This document shows positions 19,281 to 27,955 of a stretch of 64,000 nt of DNA, in pieces. This DNA comes from Alphaproteobacteria bacterium (GTDB taxonomy: Bacteria > Pseudomonadota > Alphaproteobacteria > Bin65): contig JAJFFJ010000018.1 of assembly GCA_021776685.1 (NCBI GenBank), positions 1-64,000 on the forward strand, given 5' to 3'. Made by a program: the position numbers and the translations under genes. Position 1 is the first letter of the stretch, and every line of letters begins with the position of its first letter. A model generated the notes under the pieces. The model was not told the DNA's origin and did no database searches. It was given only the letters and a program-made list of their open reading frames with translations.

Positions 19281-20130
19281 CGCGCTTGCAGGCCCCGTGG
19301 CCGTATCAGGCCGCTCGCTGACATCACCGTCGCTGGGCGTCCGGGCAGCATCTGGGATTGTACTAGCGGCCTTGGGCGTCGCCAGCGTCTGGGGCGGCTG
19401 GCCCTGGTTTTCAATCATGGTGTTTCTCGGCGGCTCGCTCATGGGCTGGGAGTGGGGCCGCCTTTGCGGGGGCGGGCGCCACGGCGCCGCTGGCGCCGCC
19501 GTTACAGTCATGGTTATGGCTGTCGGGGGTGTCGGAATCTTTGGCTACTTCGGTCTCTCACTGGCGCTGGCAGTGGTAGGCTTCCCCTTAGTATGGGGTC
19601 TGGCTGTATGGGCGCGTGAACCTTCGCCGGTGTGGCAGGCGTCAGGAATGCTATGGATCGCTGGACCAATCACGGCGATGCACTACATCTTCCAGGCTGA
19701 CCCGGCCCACGGTCAATTTACGGCCGGCTGGGTGATGCTCATTGCGTTTGCCTCAGACATCGGCGGCTATTTTGGCGGGCGATGGATCGGTGGACCCAAG
19801 CTCGCACCCCGCATCAGTCCGGCAAAAACCTGGGCTGGACTGTTTGGGGGCATGATTTTCGCCGTATCGGTGGCGGTTGCTGCTGCCTACCTCTATGATC
19901 CGGGACTGGTTCTCTCTGCGCTCGTTTGCGGAATAGTAGTGGGCTGCGCCGCGCCGACCGGTGATTTGTTCGAATCCCATGTTAAACGTCAATTCAGGGT
20001 CAAGGACTCCAGCGGCTTTATTCCGGGCCATGGTGGCGTGCTTGACAGATTTGACGGGCTGGGCGCCGCGGTGACCGCGGCGTCGCTGATTGCGCTTTTC
20101 AACGAAGGAAGCATCTGGTTATGGCAGTGA
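19273..20130 (+). CDS. cdsA: Phosphatidate cytidylyltransferase
   Basis: Integral membrane enzyme forming CDP-diacylglycerol from phosphatidate and CTP. 285 residues with about seven hydrophobic helices and the CdsA signature SHVKRQFRVKDSSGFIPGHG, continuing as GVLDRFD (about residues 234-262). The start is TTG 19273, which overlaps uppS by 8 bases; no ATG lies near enough to keep the N-terminal helices. dxr starts 10 bases inside its 3' end. Confidence 0.93.
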   Translation: MPDALAGPVAVSGRSLTSPSLGVRAASGIVLAALGVASVWGGWPWFSIMVFLGGSLMGWEWGRLCGGGRHGAAGAAVTVMVMAVGGVGIFGYFGLSLALAVVGFPLVWGLAVWAREPSPVWQASGMLWIAGPITAMHYIFQADPAHGQFTAGWVMLIAFASDIGGYFGGRWIGGPKLAPRISPAKTWAGLFGGMIFAVSVAVAAAYLYDPGLVLSALVCGIVVGCAAPTGDLFESHVKRQFRVKDSSGFIPGHGGVLDRFDGLGAAVTAASLIALFNEGSIWLWQ

Positions 20131-21308
20131 GTTTGGAGCCGGTCGCGGTCGTCGAACCGAAATCCATAACCATCCTTGGGTCAACGGGATCTATTGGTTG
20201 CAGCACCATTGATCTGGTCGAGCGCAATCCCCAGGATTTTCGGGTCGAGGCGCTGACTGCGTTTCGCAACGTAAAGGAACTGGTCGCGCAGGCTCGCAAA
20301 CTGAACCCTGCCGTGGTTGTGATCGGCGACGCCGAGAAGTACAGCGAGTTGAAGGCGGAACTTGGTGGAACCGGCATTGAAATCGCTGCCGGTGAGAGTG
20401 CGATTGTCGAGGCTGCAGCCAGGCCGGTTGATCTGATCATGGCCGGCATCGTTGGCGCCGCCGGGCTTGCGCCCACGTTGGCGGGCATTCGTCAGGGCAC
20501 TACTGTCGCGCTGGCCAACAAGGAAACGCTGGTCTGTGCCGGTGACCTGGTGTTGCGGGAGATCAGGGATCACAATTCGACGTTGCTGCCCGTCGACTCT
20601 GAGCATAATGCAATATTTCAAGTGTTTGATTTCGAGCAGCCCGACCGCGTCTCAAGGGTAATATTGACCGCATCCGGTGGGCCCTTCCGGGAATGGTCGA
20701 AAGAGAAAATGGCCGCCGCCACGCCGGCCCAGGCTGTTGCCCATCCCAACTGGGACATGGGCGCAAAAATATCCGTCGACTCCGCGACGTTGATGAACAA
20801 GGGCCTGGAAGTTATCGAGGCCTTCTACCTGTTCCCTGTGACGCGGGAGCAGGTTGAGGTCGTGGTCCATCCACAGTCCGTTATCCATTCAATGGTCGAA
20901 TATGTGGACGGCTCCGTCCTGGCGCAGCTCGGCACGCCGGATATGCGGACGCCAATTGCGTACGCGATGAGCTGGCCGGCGCGGATGGAGGCGCCATCTG
21001 CCAAGCTCGATTTCGCGACTATGGGCGCGCTGACCTTTGAACAACCGGACATCGACAGATTCCCGGCGCTCGGGCACGCCTTTGACGCCCTGGCTGCCGG
21101 TAAGTCGGCGCCAACAGTGCTCAATGCCGCCAACGAAGTTGCTGTTCATGCCTTTCTGAATGGCAAGATTGGCTTCCTCGATATTGCCAAAATTGTAGGT
21201 CAAACACTTGAGCAGGTACCCGTGACCAGCATCGATTGCCTGGATACGGTCGCTGAGATTGACCTGGAAGCACGGAACCGGGCGGCAGAATTCGCAGCAA
21301 GGTGTTGA
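20121..21308 (+). CDS. dxr: 1-deoxy-D-xylulose 5-phosphate reductoisomerase
   Basis: NADPH-dependent second step of the non-mevalonate isoprenoid pathway. The 395-residue protein has the dinucleotide motif ILGSTGSIGCSTIDLVERNP, ALANKETLVCAG, the metal/substrate segment PVDSEHNAIFQ and GGPFREWSKEKM. It overlaps cdsA by 10 bases. A 10-bp inverted repeat covers its stop codon. Confidence 0.97.
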   Translation: MAVSLEPVAVVEPKSITILGSTGSIGCSTIDLVERNPQDFRVEALTAFRNVKELVAQARKLNPAVVVIGDAEKYSELKAELGGTGIEIAAGESAIVEAAARPVDLIMAGIVGAAGLAPTLAGIRQGTTVALANKETLVCAGDLVLREIRDHNSTLLPVDSEHNAIFQVFDFEQPDRVSRVILTASGGPFREWSKEKMAAATPAQAVAHPNWDMGAKISVDSATLMNKGLEVIEAFYLFPVTREQVEVVVHPQSVIHSMVEYVDGSVLAQLGTPDMRTPIAYAMSWPARMEAPSAKLDFATMGALTFEQPDIDRFPALGHAFDALAAGKSAPTVLNAANEVAVHAFLNGKIGFLDIAKIVGQTLEQVPVTSIDCLDTVAEIDLEARNRAAEFAARC

Positions 21309-21329
21309 ATTTTAAGTCGAAAATTCAAC
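21304..21329 (+). promoter_or_regulatory. 10-bp hairpin over the dxr stop codon
   Basis: GTTGAATTTT (21304-21313) pairs perfectly with AAAATTCAAC (21320-21329) around loop AAGTCG. The TGA stop of dxr (21306-21308) is inside the left arm. No U tract follows, so it may mark a 3' end for processing or weak termination before rseP. A smaller CGCCG/CGGCG pair lies at 21359-21377. Confidence 0.6.
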
Positions 21330-21338
21330 CGGCCGTTA

Positions 21339-21353
21339 TTAAGTAAGTATTAC
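21339..21353 (+). promoter_or_regulatory. Possible CtrA-like site upstream of rseP
   Basis: TTAA (21339-21342), seven bases, TTAC (21350-21353) matches seven of eight fixed positions of the alphaproteobacterial CtrA consensus TTAA-N7-TTAA. It lies about 80 bases before the rseP start, in a 124-base gap where a promoter for rseP-bamA-skp could sit. Such motifs arise by chance in AT-rich gaps, so this is weak. Confidence 0.25.
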
Positions 21354-21432
21354 CTATTCGCCGTTAACTTCGCGGCGGGTCGGGTTCACGGGCTATCCCT
21401 GCCAGGCAAAATCAATAAAAAGCGGTGCGCTG

Positions 21433-22824
21433 ATGGACATTCTCTGGACCTATATCCTGCCTTTCCTGATCATTCTTGGAATTCTCGTGTTTGTGCACGA
21501 GTGGGGCCACTACATTGTTGCCCGCTGGAACGGCGTGAAGGTCGAGGTGTTTTCGATCGGTTTCGGCCGGGAATTGTTCGGCTGGACCGACAAGACCGGG
21601 ACCCGCTGGAAAGTCAGCGCCATTCCGCTCGGCGGCTACGTCAAGATGTATGGCGATGCGGGCGCCGCAAGCACGCCGGATGGCAGCGTAAAAGAAATGT
21701 CGCCATCCGAGCGCAAGCAGTCCTTTCACCACAAGTCACTTGGCCAGCGCGCGGCAATCGTATTTGCCGGTCCGTTTATCAACTATCTGTTTGCGATCCT
21801 GGTCTTGGGGACCCTGTTCGCGACCGCGGGTCAACAATATACGCCGCCGGTCCTTGGGCGGGTCGCGCAGGGAGGTGCAGCGGCGAGCGGAGGGCTCAAA
21901 CCGGGCGACAAGATTCTCTCCTTCAACGGCACAAGAATCGACCGATTTGAAGAGGTCCTGCAAATTGCAGCCCTCAGGCCGAATGAATCTCTGCCAATTG
22001 TAGTTCAACGGAGCGGCAGAAAGCTGTCGCTGACCGTCAAGCCGAAGTCGCGTTTCCTTAACAGGAGGCAGACTGAAGGGCAGGGTATTGGCGATCTTGG
22101 CATTACCCCCTTGATCCAGCCAGTCATTGGCGAAGTGTTGCCGGGAAGCGCTGCTGCGCGGGCGCTGTTACAGGCCGATGATCGGTTCGAACGGGTGAAT
22201 GGTAAGTCGGTGGTGACATTTGAAGATGTGCGCCAACAGGTTTTGCCAAACGCCGGCAAGCCACTGCGCGTGGATGTGCGCCGGGGCAAGACACTGATTT
22301 CCGTTACGGTGACGCCAAAGGCGCACCAACTGAAAGACAAGACAGGAAAAGTCGTACGAACAATTGGCCTTCTGGGCGTCCGTGCCAAGCCACGGCCGAA
22401 ACGCGTGTACGGACCGTTGGAAGCAACATGGAAGGCGGTTGAAGAGACCTACACCCTGGCTGTGACCACCGGCGTCGCCATTGGCCAGATGATTTCCGGC
22501 ACCCGCAGCTCACGGGATCTTGGGGGTCCGCTCAGGATCGCCGAGATGTCCGGCAATATGGCGCAGATCGGGCTCTACGCTTTTGTCTGGTTCCTGGGTG
22601 CGCTGTCGCTCCACTTGTGCCTGATAAATCTGCTGCCCGTGCCTTTGCTTGATGGCGGTCACTTGTTGTTTTACGGAATCGAACGCCTCCGCGGCAAACC
22701 GCTCGGAGACCGGGCGCAGGAATATGGTTTCCGAATCGGGCTCGCTTTGGTATTAACCCTCATGATTTTCGCGACTTGGAACGACCTGCTTCACTTCAGG
22801 ATCTTTGACTTCCTGAAGTTTTAG
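21433..22824 (+). CDS. rseP: RIP metalloprotease RseP (site-2 protease)
   Basis: Inner-membrane zinc protease for regulated intramembrane proteolysis, for example of anti-sigma factors, and signal-peptide remnants. The zinc motif H22-E-x-x-H26 (HEWGH) lies in the first helix and LLPVPLLDGGHLLFYGIERL in the last membrane part. PDZ-like segments occupy about residues 130-280. 463 residues is usual for the family. It precedes bamA, the normal pairing. Confidence 0.95.
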   Translation: MDILWTYILPFLIILGILVFVHEWGHYIVARWNGVKVEVFSIGFGRELFGWTDKTGTRWKVSAIPLGGYVKMYGDAGAASTPDGSVKEMSPSERKQSFHHKSLGQRAAIVFAGPFINYLFAILVLGTLFATAGQQYTPPVLGRVAQGGAAASGGLKPGDKILSFNGTRIDRFEEVLQIAALRPNESLPIVVQRSGRKLSLTVKPKSRFLNRRQTEGQGIGDLGITPLIQPVIGEVLPGSAAARALLQADDRFERVNGKSVVTFEDVRQQVLPNAGKPLRVDVRRGKTLISVTVTPKAHQLKDKTGKVVRTIGLLGVRAKPRPKRVYGPLEATWKAVEETYTLAVTTGVAIGQMISGTRSSRDLGGPLRIAEMSGNMAQIGLYAFVWFLGALSLHLCLINLLPVPLLDGGHLLFYGIERLRGKPLGDRAQEYGFRIGLALVLTLMIFATWNDLLHFRIFDFLKF

Positions 22825-22847
22825 CTGAATAAATCCAAGTCAGTTAT

Positions 22848-22874
22848 GGCGGGAGCCAAGAAATGGCTCCCGTT
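22848..22874 (+). promoter_or_regulatory. Hairpin enclosing the bamA ribosome-binding site and start codon
   Basis: CGGGAGCCA (22850-22858) pairs with TGGCTCCCG (22864-22872) around loop AGAAA; two G-T wobbles extend the stem to 22848/22874. The Shine-Dalgarno GGGAG (22851-22855) is in the left arm and the ATG of bamA (22863-22865) is in the loop and right arm, so the folded RNA hides both. Translation control of bamA is inference from this geometry. Confidence 0.65.
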
Positions 22875-25178
22875 TGCATGAGACTTTTGGGGGTTTCGAT
22901 TTTGCGCGTAATTGCTCTTTTGCTTTTCTGCGCGCTGGGGGCTGGCGGCATCCTTGTCGTTCAGCCTGATCCGGTGAGTGCACAGCGTGCCAAACGTATT
23001 CAGCGAGTTATCGTTGAAGGGACCAACCGAATCGAGGCGCGGACGGTCGGGACATACCTGCGCCTGAGCGTTGGCGACCCATTCGATGCCAGCAAGATTG
23101 ATGACTCAATCAAGTCCCTGTATGCGACCGGCCTTTTCAAGGATGTTTCAGTCAGACGAGAGGGTGACAATCTGGTTGTTCGCGTCGTTGAGAATCCGAT
23201 CATCAATCGCATTGCCTATGAGGGTAACAAAAAGATTGAGGACGGTGACCTCGCGGCAGAAGTTCCGTTGCGGCCACGTTCGGTATACACGGCCACCCGG
23301 GTGCAGGAAGCTGTCCGCCGCATGCTGCAGCTGTATCGCCGGCAAGGTCGGTTCGGCGCCACCATTACGCCCAAGATCATTCAGAGGACGCAGAACCGGG
23401 TCGACCTGGTCTTTGAGATCAACGAAGGCGCGGTCACGGGCATCCGTCGCATCAGCTTCATCGGCAACAGCAACTATTCTGATTCATCGCTTCGCGGCGT
23501 GATTTCCACCAAGGAAAGCGCCTGGTGGCGATTCTTTGGGTCGTCCGATGTCTACGATCCAGACAAGCTCAATTTCGACAAAGAATTGCTTCGACGCTTC
23601 TACCTGTCACGCGGCCACGCTGAATTTCGCGTACTCTCTGCGGTGGCAGAGTTGACGTCAGACCGGAAGGGATTCTTCGTCACGTTCACTGTGGTCGAAG
23701 GCCCACGCTACCGGTTCGGTAAGTCCCGGGTGCGGGTCCGGCTACCGAATGTGCCGCGAAAACGGTTTGTTCGCGCAATCAGTTACCGCGAGGGGCAGAG
23801 ATACGATGCGGGCAAACTTGAGCGGGTAATCAATCGTATGACGGACATTGCCGGCGCTGCCGGTTATGCCTTTGCCCGTGTGCGCCCGCTGACGCGTCTC
23901 GATAAGAAAAAGAAGACTGTCAATATCACCTTCGATGTACGTGAAGGCCCACGAGTATTTGTCGAACGAATCGAAATTGTCGGTAACCTCCGCACACGCG
24001 ATGAAGTCATCCGCCGCGAAGTGCGAATCGCCGAGGGCGACGCCTTCAATACTGTGCGTATTCGGCAATCCCGCAGACGGCTGACCAACCTGGGATTCTT
24101 TGAAAAGGTCACGATCACCAACCGGCGTGGATCTGCACCGGATAAAGTCATCATCACGGTCCGGGTTGTTGAAAAGGCGACAGGTGAGTTGAGCCTTGGC
24201 GCCGGTTTCTCAACCCAGGACGGCGTTCTGGGTACGGTCGGCCTGCGGGAAAAGAATTTCCTGGGGCGTGGTCAGGATGTGAACCTGACCTTTACGCTGT
24301 CCCAGCGCAGCAATCAGCTCAACTTCAGCTTTACGGAGCCCTATTTTCTGAACCGGAACCTGTCCTTCGGAATTGATGCCTTCCGCGTCGACCGAAGCTT
24401 CCAGGATGAGAGTGGCTTCGACCAGCTGGACATGGGCGGGGCGCTGCGTTTCGGATTCCGGATAACAGAAAATTTCACGCAGCGTATCTTCCTGAATTTT
24501 TCGGACAAAGAGATCAACGATGTCAATTCGACGTCGCCGCTGATTCTACGCGATCAGGGCAAAAGTACGCGTGTCATCTTTGGTAGTGAACTCAGATACG
24601 ATACGCGGAACAGCAGGTTCGATCCGACAGATGGGTATGTGGTGTCTCTGACCGGTGAGATTGCCGGTCTTGGCGGATCGGAAAGATTCGCTCGCGGATT
24701 GCTGCGGGGCGCCTATCATTGGAGTATATTTGAAGGGGTAACGCTGAGTTTCATCGGCGAAGCCGGTATGGTCGAGGGGATCGGAAAGCGGGTCCGTCTG
24801 GAAGACAGGTTCTATCTGGGTGGTAACAATTTTCGCGGTTTTGCTTTCGCGGGCGTTGGTCCCCGGGATCGGATTACCGATGATGCCGTTGGCGCCAACA
24901 AGTACTATGTTTTGTCGGTGGAATTAGCATTCCCCATTGGATTGCCAAAAGAATTGGGGGTCCGCGGGCGTGTATTCGCCGATTTTGGTAGTTCATTCGA
25001 CGTTGATGTCAGCGGGCCGACGTTATTCGATCAGAGCAGTCCCCGGGCGACGATTGGTGTTGGCATATCCTGGCGCTCGCCGCTGGGACCGATTCAGATC
25101 GATCTTGGTTTTGCCATCCTGAAAAACCGGCTGGATGATACCCAGTTGGTCAACTTCCGATTCGGAACAAGGTTCTAG
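22863..25178 (+). CDS. bamA: Outer membrane protein assembly factor BamA
   Basis: Core of the BAM complex that inserts beta-barrel proteins into the outer membrane. The 771-residue protein has a signal peptide (hydrophobic LRVIALLLFCALGAGGILVV, Ala-Gln near residue 41), five POTRA repeats (about residues 45-430) and the Omp85 barrel ending in FRFGTRF with terminal Phe. ATG 22863 has GGGAG 7 bases upstream; ATG 22878 is an in-frame alternative without a binding site. skp follows after 10 bases. Confidence 0.95.
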   Translation: MAPVCMRLLGVSILRVIALLLFCALGAGGILVVQPDPVSAQRAKRIQRVIVEGTNRIEARTVGTYLRLSVGDPFDASKIDDSIKSLYATGLFKDVSVRREGDNLVVRVVENPIINRIAYEGNKKIEDGDLAAEVPLRPRSVYTATRVQEAVRRMLQLYRRQGRFGATITPKIIQRTQNRVDLVFEINEGAVTGIRRISFIGNSNYSDSSLRGVISTKESAWWRFFGSSDVYDPDKLNFDKELLRRFYLSRGHAEFRVLSAVAELTSDRKGFFVTFTVVEGPRYRFGKSRVRVRLPNVPRKRFVRAISYREGQRYDAGKLERVINRMTDIAGAAGYAFARVRPLTRLDKKKKTVNITFDVREGPRVFVERIEIVGNLRTRDEVIRREVRIAEGDAFNTVRIRQSRRRLTNLGFFEKVTITNRRGSAPDKVIITVRVVEKATGELSLGAGFSTQDGVLGTVGLREKNFLGRGQDVNLTFTLSQRSNQLNFSFTEPYFLNRNLSFGIDAFRVDRSFQDESGFDQLDMGGALRFGFRITENFTQRIFLNFSDKEINDVNSTSPLILRDQGKSTRVIFGSELRYDTRNSRFDPTDGYVVSLTGEIAGLGGSERFARGLLRGAYHWSIFEGVTLSFIGEAGMVEGIGKRVRLEDRFYLGGNNFRGFAFAGVGPRDRITDDAVGANKYYVLSVELAFPIGLPKELGVRGRVFADFGSSFDVDVSGPTLFDQSSPRATIGVGISWRSPLGPIQIDLGFAILKNRLDDTQLVNFRFGTRF

Positions 25179-25188
25179 GAGTAGCTTC

Positions 25189-25806
25189 GTGAAACGTAGA
25201 GGTATCCACCTAACGGCAATTGCCGCCTTCGCGGCGTTGTCTGCTATCGCTCCGGCCAACGGCCAGGAGAAAAAGCAGAATGTGATCATTGCTGTTGTCG
25301 ACACGCAGACGATTTTGCGTTCTGCGACGGCGGTAAAGGGTCTGGTTGCGCAGCGCGACCGCATCATCAAACGCTTTCGTGCTGAAGCTGTTAAGGAACA
25401 GAACCGGTTGCGACGCGCCTATTCCCAGCTTGATCGCCAATGTGCGGCCCGGTCAATTCAGTGGTGCCGCCGCGAGCGGGTCAAGCTTGCTGATCAGGTG
25501 AACCAGATTCGCCGCCTTAACAGGATTCGCCGCCAGCAGGTGGCCCGGAGTTGGCAAATTTCAGTTGGGCAGCTGCTCAAAGAAGTGAGCACCGTTGTAA
25601 AGGCGATGGCGATCGAGCGCGGCTTTACGGTGGTGATGCTGCGCCGCAATCTGGTTCACTATTCGCCGGATTATGACATCACAGCCGAAGTCTTGAAGCG
25701 ACTTAACAAGGCCATGCCGAAGTTGAAATTCCAGTTTCCGCCGAAGGGGAGTCGCCGCGGTGTTGCACCGCGCCGGACGCCCACAAAGAAACCAGCAAAA
25801 AAGTAG
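25189..25806 (+). CDS. skp: Periplasmic chaperone Skp/OmpH family protein
   Basis: Holds unfolded outer-membrane proteins on the way to BamA. GTG 25189 follows a clear AGGAG (25177-25181). Residues 1-26 form a signal peptide ([15 protein letters not shown]), then [18 protein letters not shown] and a long basic, coiled-coil-rich middle. At 205 residues it is longer than E. coli Skp because of a very basic C-terminal tail ([18 protein letters not shown]). It lies between bamA and fabZ. Confidence 0.88.
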   Translation: MKRRGIHLTAIAAFAALSAIAPANGQEKKQNVIIAVVDTQTILRSATAVKGLVAQRDRIIKRFRAEAVKEQNRLRRAYSQLDRQCAARSIQWCRRERVKLADQVNQIRRLNRIRRQQVARSWQISVGQLLKEVSTVVKAMAIERGFTVVMLRRNLVHYSPDYDITAEVLKRLNKAMPKLKFQFPPKGSRRGVAPRRTPTKKPAKK

Positions 25807-25847
25807 GCATCCCGCCAAACGCAATCAGAGGTCAAAGACGTACGCCC

Positions 25848-26315
25848 ATGAAGGACGACGCACCAACCGCCGGCGCGACGACCATCGATATTCACCGGAT
25901 CATGGAGCTGTTGCCCCACCGGTATCCTTTCCTGTTGGTCGATAGAATGATCGATGTGGTGCTGGGTGAAAGCGCCACTGGCATCAAGAATGTTACAGCC
26001 AACGACAATTTCTTTCAGGGCCATTTTCCCGCCCGTCCTGTGATGCCGGGTGTCCTGATCGTCGAAGCCATGGCGCAAACAGCGGGCGCGCTGGTGATGG
26101 AAACGCTTGAGCTTGCCAACACCGGCAAACTGGTTTTCTTCATGTCGGTTGAGAACGCAAGATTCCGGCGGCCGGTTGGTCCGGGCGATCAACTTCACCT
26201 GCGCGTGGCGAAAGTCCACCGCCGCGGGAATGTCTGGAAATTTAAAGGGTATGCCGAAGTCGAGGGACAGATCGTGGCGGAGGCGACCTATTCGGCCATG
26301 ATCATGGACGGCTGA
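25848..26315 (+). CDS. fabZ: 3-hydroxyacyl-ACP dehydratase FabZ
   Basis: Dehydrates 3-hydroxyacyl-ACP in fatty-acid elongation, and so competes with lipid A synthesis for 3-hydroxyacyl-ACP. The hot-dog fold active-site segments [14 protein letters not shown] (catalytic His) and [18 protein letters not shown] (catalytic Glu) are present; 155 residues is normal. It follows skp by 41 bases, where lpxD would be expected, and precedes lpxA by one base. Confidence 0.96.
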   Translation: MKDDAPTAGATTIDIHRIMELLPHRYPFLLVDRMIDVVLGESATGIKNVTANDNFFQGHFPARPVMPGVLIVEAMAQTAGALVMETLELANTGKLVFFMSVENARFRRPVGPGDQLHLRVAKVHRRGNVWKFKGYAEVEGQIVAEATYSAMIMDG

Positions 26316-26316
26316 C

Positions 26317-27117
26317 ATGGCCAAAATTCATCCGACGGCCATCGTCGAAGATGGCGCGCGGTTGGGCCAGGATGTGGAGATCGGCGCTTATAGTATTGTA
26401 GGCCGAGATACTGTTCTGGGAGACGGCGTCAGGCTTATTTCCAACGTTGTTATCAACGGTCATACCAAGATCGGCTCGAATAGCCGGATTTTTCCGTTTG
26501 CCTGCCTCGGGTTTGAAGGTCAGGACACCAAAAGCACCGAAAGCGATACCCAGTTGGTGATTGGCGCCAACACGGTAATTCGCGAACATTGCACAATTCA
26601 TCGTGGCACGCCCGGCGGCGGCGGGATTACCCGCGTTGGTGACAACGGCTACTTCATGGTCAACAGCCATGTAGCCCATGATTGCCAACTGGGCGATCAT
26701 GTTGTCTTCGCGAACAATGCCACCGTGGCGGGGCATGTCACAGTTGGCGACCATGTCATCCTGGGTGGTAACTCGGGTGTCCATCAGTTTGTGCGAATTG
26801 GCCACCATTCCATGCTGGGCGGCCTTTCCGGTGCTGAGAATGACATTATCCCCTACGGCCTGGTATACGGGAACCGCGACGGTCTATCTGGACTGAATTT
26901 CGTGGGTCTGAAGCGGCGGGGATTCAACCGCAAAGAAATATCGGAGCTCCGGCGCGCATATCGCATGTTGTTTGAAGGTGGCGGCACCATGGCTGAACGT
27001 TTGGCGGCGGCGGCCTCCGAATTCGCTGAGAATGCGCACGCTATGGAGATAATTGATTTCATCAACGCCGATGCTCCTCGCCCCATCATGATGGCCCGGC
27101 CCAACCGTGCCCGGTAA
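26317..27117 (+). CDS. lpxA: UDP-N-acetylglucosamine acyltransferase
   Basis: First step of lipid A synthesis, transferring a 3-hydroxyacyl chain from ACP to UDP-GlcNAc. Hexapeptide repeats of the left-handed beta helix fill residues 1-190, including the active-site stretch NSHVAHDCQLGDHVVFANN (His) and GGNSGVHQFVRIG. The C-terminal helical part is present; 266 residues is normal. ATG is one base after fabZ, and the gene overlaps lpxI by 11 bases. Confidence 0.97.
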   Translation: MAKIHPTAIVEDGARLGQDVEIGAYSIVGRDTVLGDGVRLISNVVINGHTKIGSNSRIFPFACLGFEGQDTKSTESDTQLVIGANTVIREHCTIHRGTPGGGGITRVGDNGYFMVNSHVAHDCQLGDHVVFANNATVAGHVTVGDHVILGGNSGVHQFVRIGHHSMLGGLSGAENDIIPYGLVYGNRDGLSGLNFVGLKRRGFNRKEISELRRAYRMLFEGGGTMAERLAAAASEFAENAHAMEIIDFINADAPRPIMMARPNRAR

Positions 27118-27955
27118 CGCGACCAACCTTCCCAAACTTGGAATTGTCGCCGGTGGCGGCGATTTGCCAGCCCGGCTGATCGAGGCCTGCCAGGAAAGTG
27201 GCCGGCCCTTTTTTGTGCTGGCAGTCAATGATCATACGGATATTCCCCTGACCGACAGTATTCCGCATGGCTGGACCCGTATGGGGAACGCCGGCAATTC
27301 TGAAAAGTTGATGCGCGATGCGGGTGTCCAGGAGATCGTCCTTGCAGGAACGATCCGGCGACCATCGATCAAGGATATCATGCCTGATTTACGGGTAACG
27401 AAGGTATTGCTGAAGGCCGCTACGCTGGGGCTGGGGGACGATGGCTTGCTGGGGCTGGCCGTTCGGGAAGCAGAAAAAGCCGGTTTCACCATTGTTGGAG
27501 CGCATACAATCCGACCGGATTTGCTCGCGCCGAAAGGTCCGCTGGGCCGACGCACACCCGACAAGCGTGCCATGGCAGACATTGCACGAGGCATCGACGT
27601 CGTTCAGGGACTGGGAGGATTGGACATCGGACAGGCATGCGTTGTCCAACAAGGCATCGTTCTGGGCGTCGAGGCCATTGAGGGAACAGATGGCCTGATC
27701 AGGCGAACCGCGGATCTGAAGCGGCGGGGCCGGGGAGGGGTTCTGATCAAGATGAAGAAACCGGATCAGGATGAGCGTTTCGACATGCCGACGATCGGTG
27801 AGAGAACCCTGGAAGAAGCCCGCGAGGCCGGATTGACCGGCATCGCCGTCGAGGCCGGAGCCACCATCGTTCTGGACCAGGAAGCCGTTGCCGCGGCCGC
27901 TGATAAAGCCGGCTTGTTTGTCGTCGGTGTCACGGGCAGATCGGCAATGGCGTGA
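27107..27955 (+). CDS. lpxI: UDP-2,3-diacylglucosamine pyrophosphatase LpxI
   Basis: DUF1009-type LpxI, which hydrolyses UDP-diacylglucosamine to lipid X in alphaproteobacteria, replacing the LpxH of enterobacteria. Typical segments are LGIVAGGGDLPARLIEAC, GHTIRPDLL-like AHTIRPDLLAPKG and IAVEAGATIVLDQEAVAAAA; 282 residues. The start is GTG 27107 inside the lpxA 3' end. Its TGA overlaps the lpxB GTG. Confidence 0.92.
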   Translation: MPGNATNLPKLGIVAGGGDLPARLIEACQESGRPFFVLAVNDHTDIPLTDSIPHGWTRMGNAGNSEKLMRDAGVQEIVLAGTIRRPSIKDIMPDLRVTKVLLKAATLGLGDDGLLGLAVREAEKAGFTIVGAHTIRPDLLAPKGPLGRRTPDKRAMADIARGIDVVQGLGGLDIGQACVVQQGIVLGVEAIEGTDGLIRRTADLKRRGRGGVLIKMKKPDQDERFDMPTIGERTLEEAREAGLTGIAVEAGATIVLDQEAVAAAADKAGLFVVGVTGRSAMA

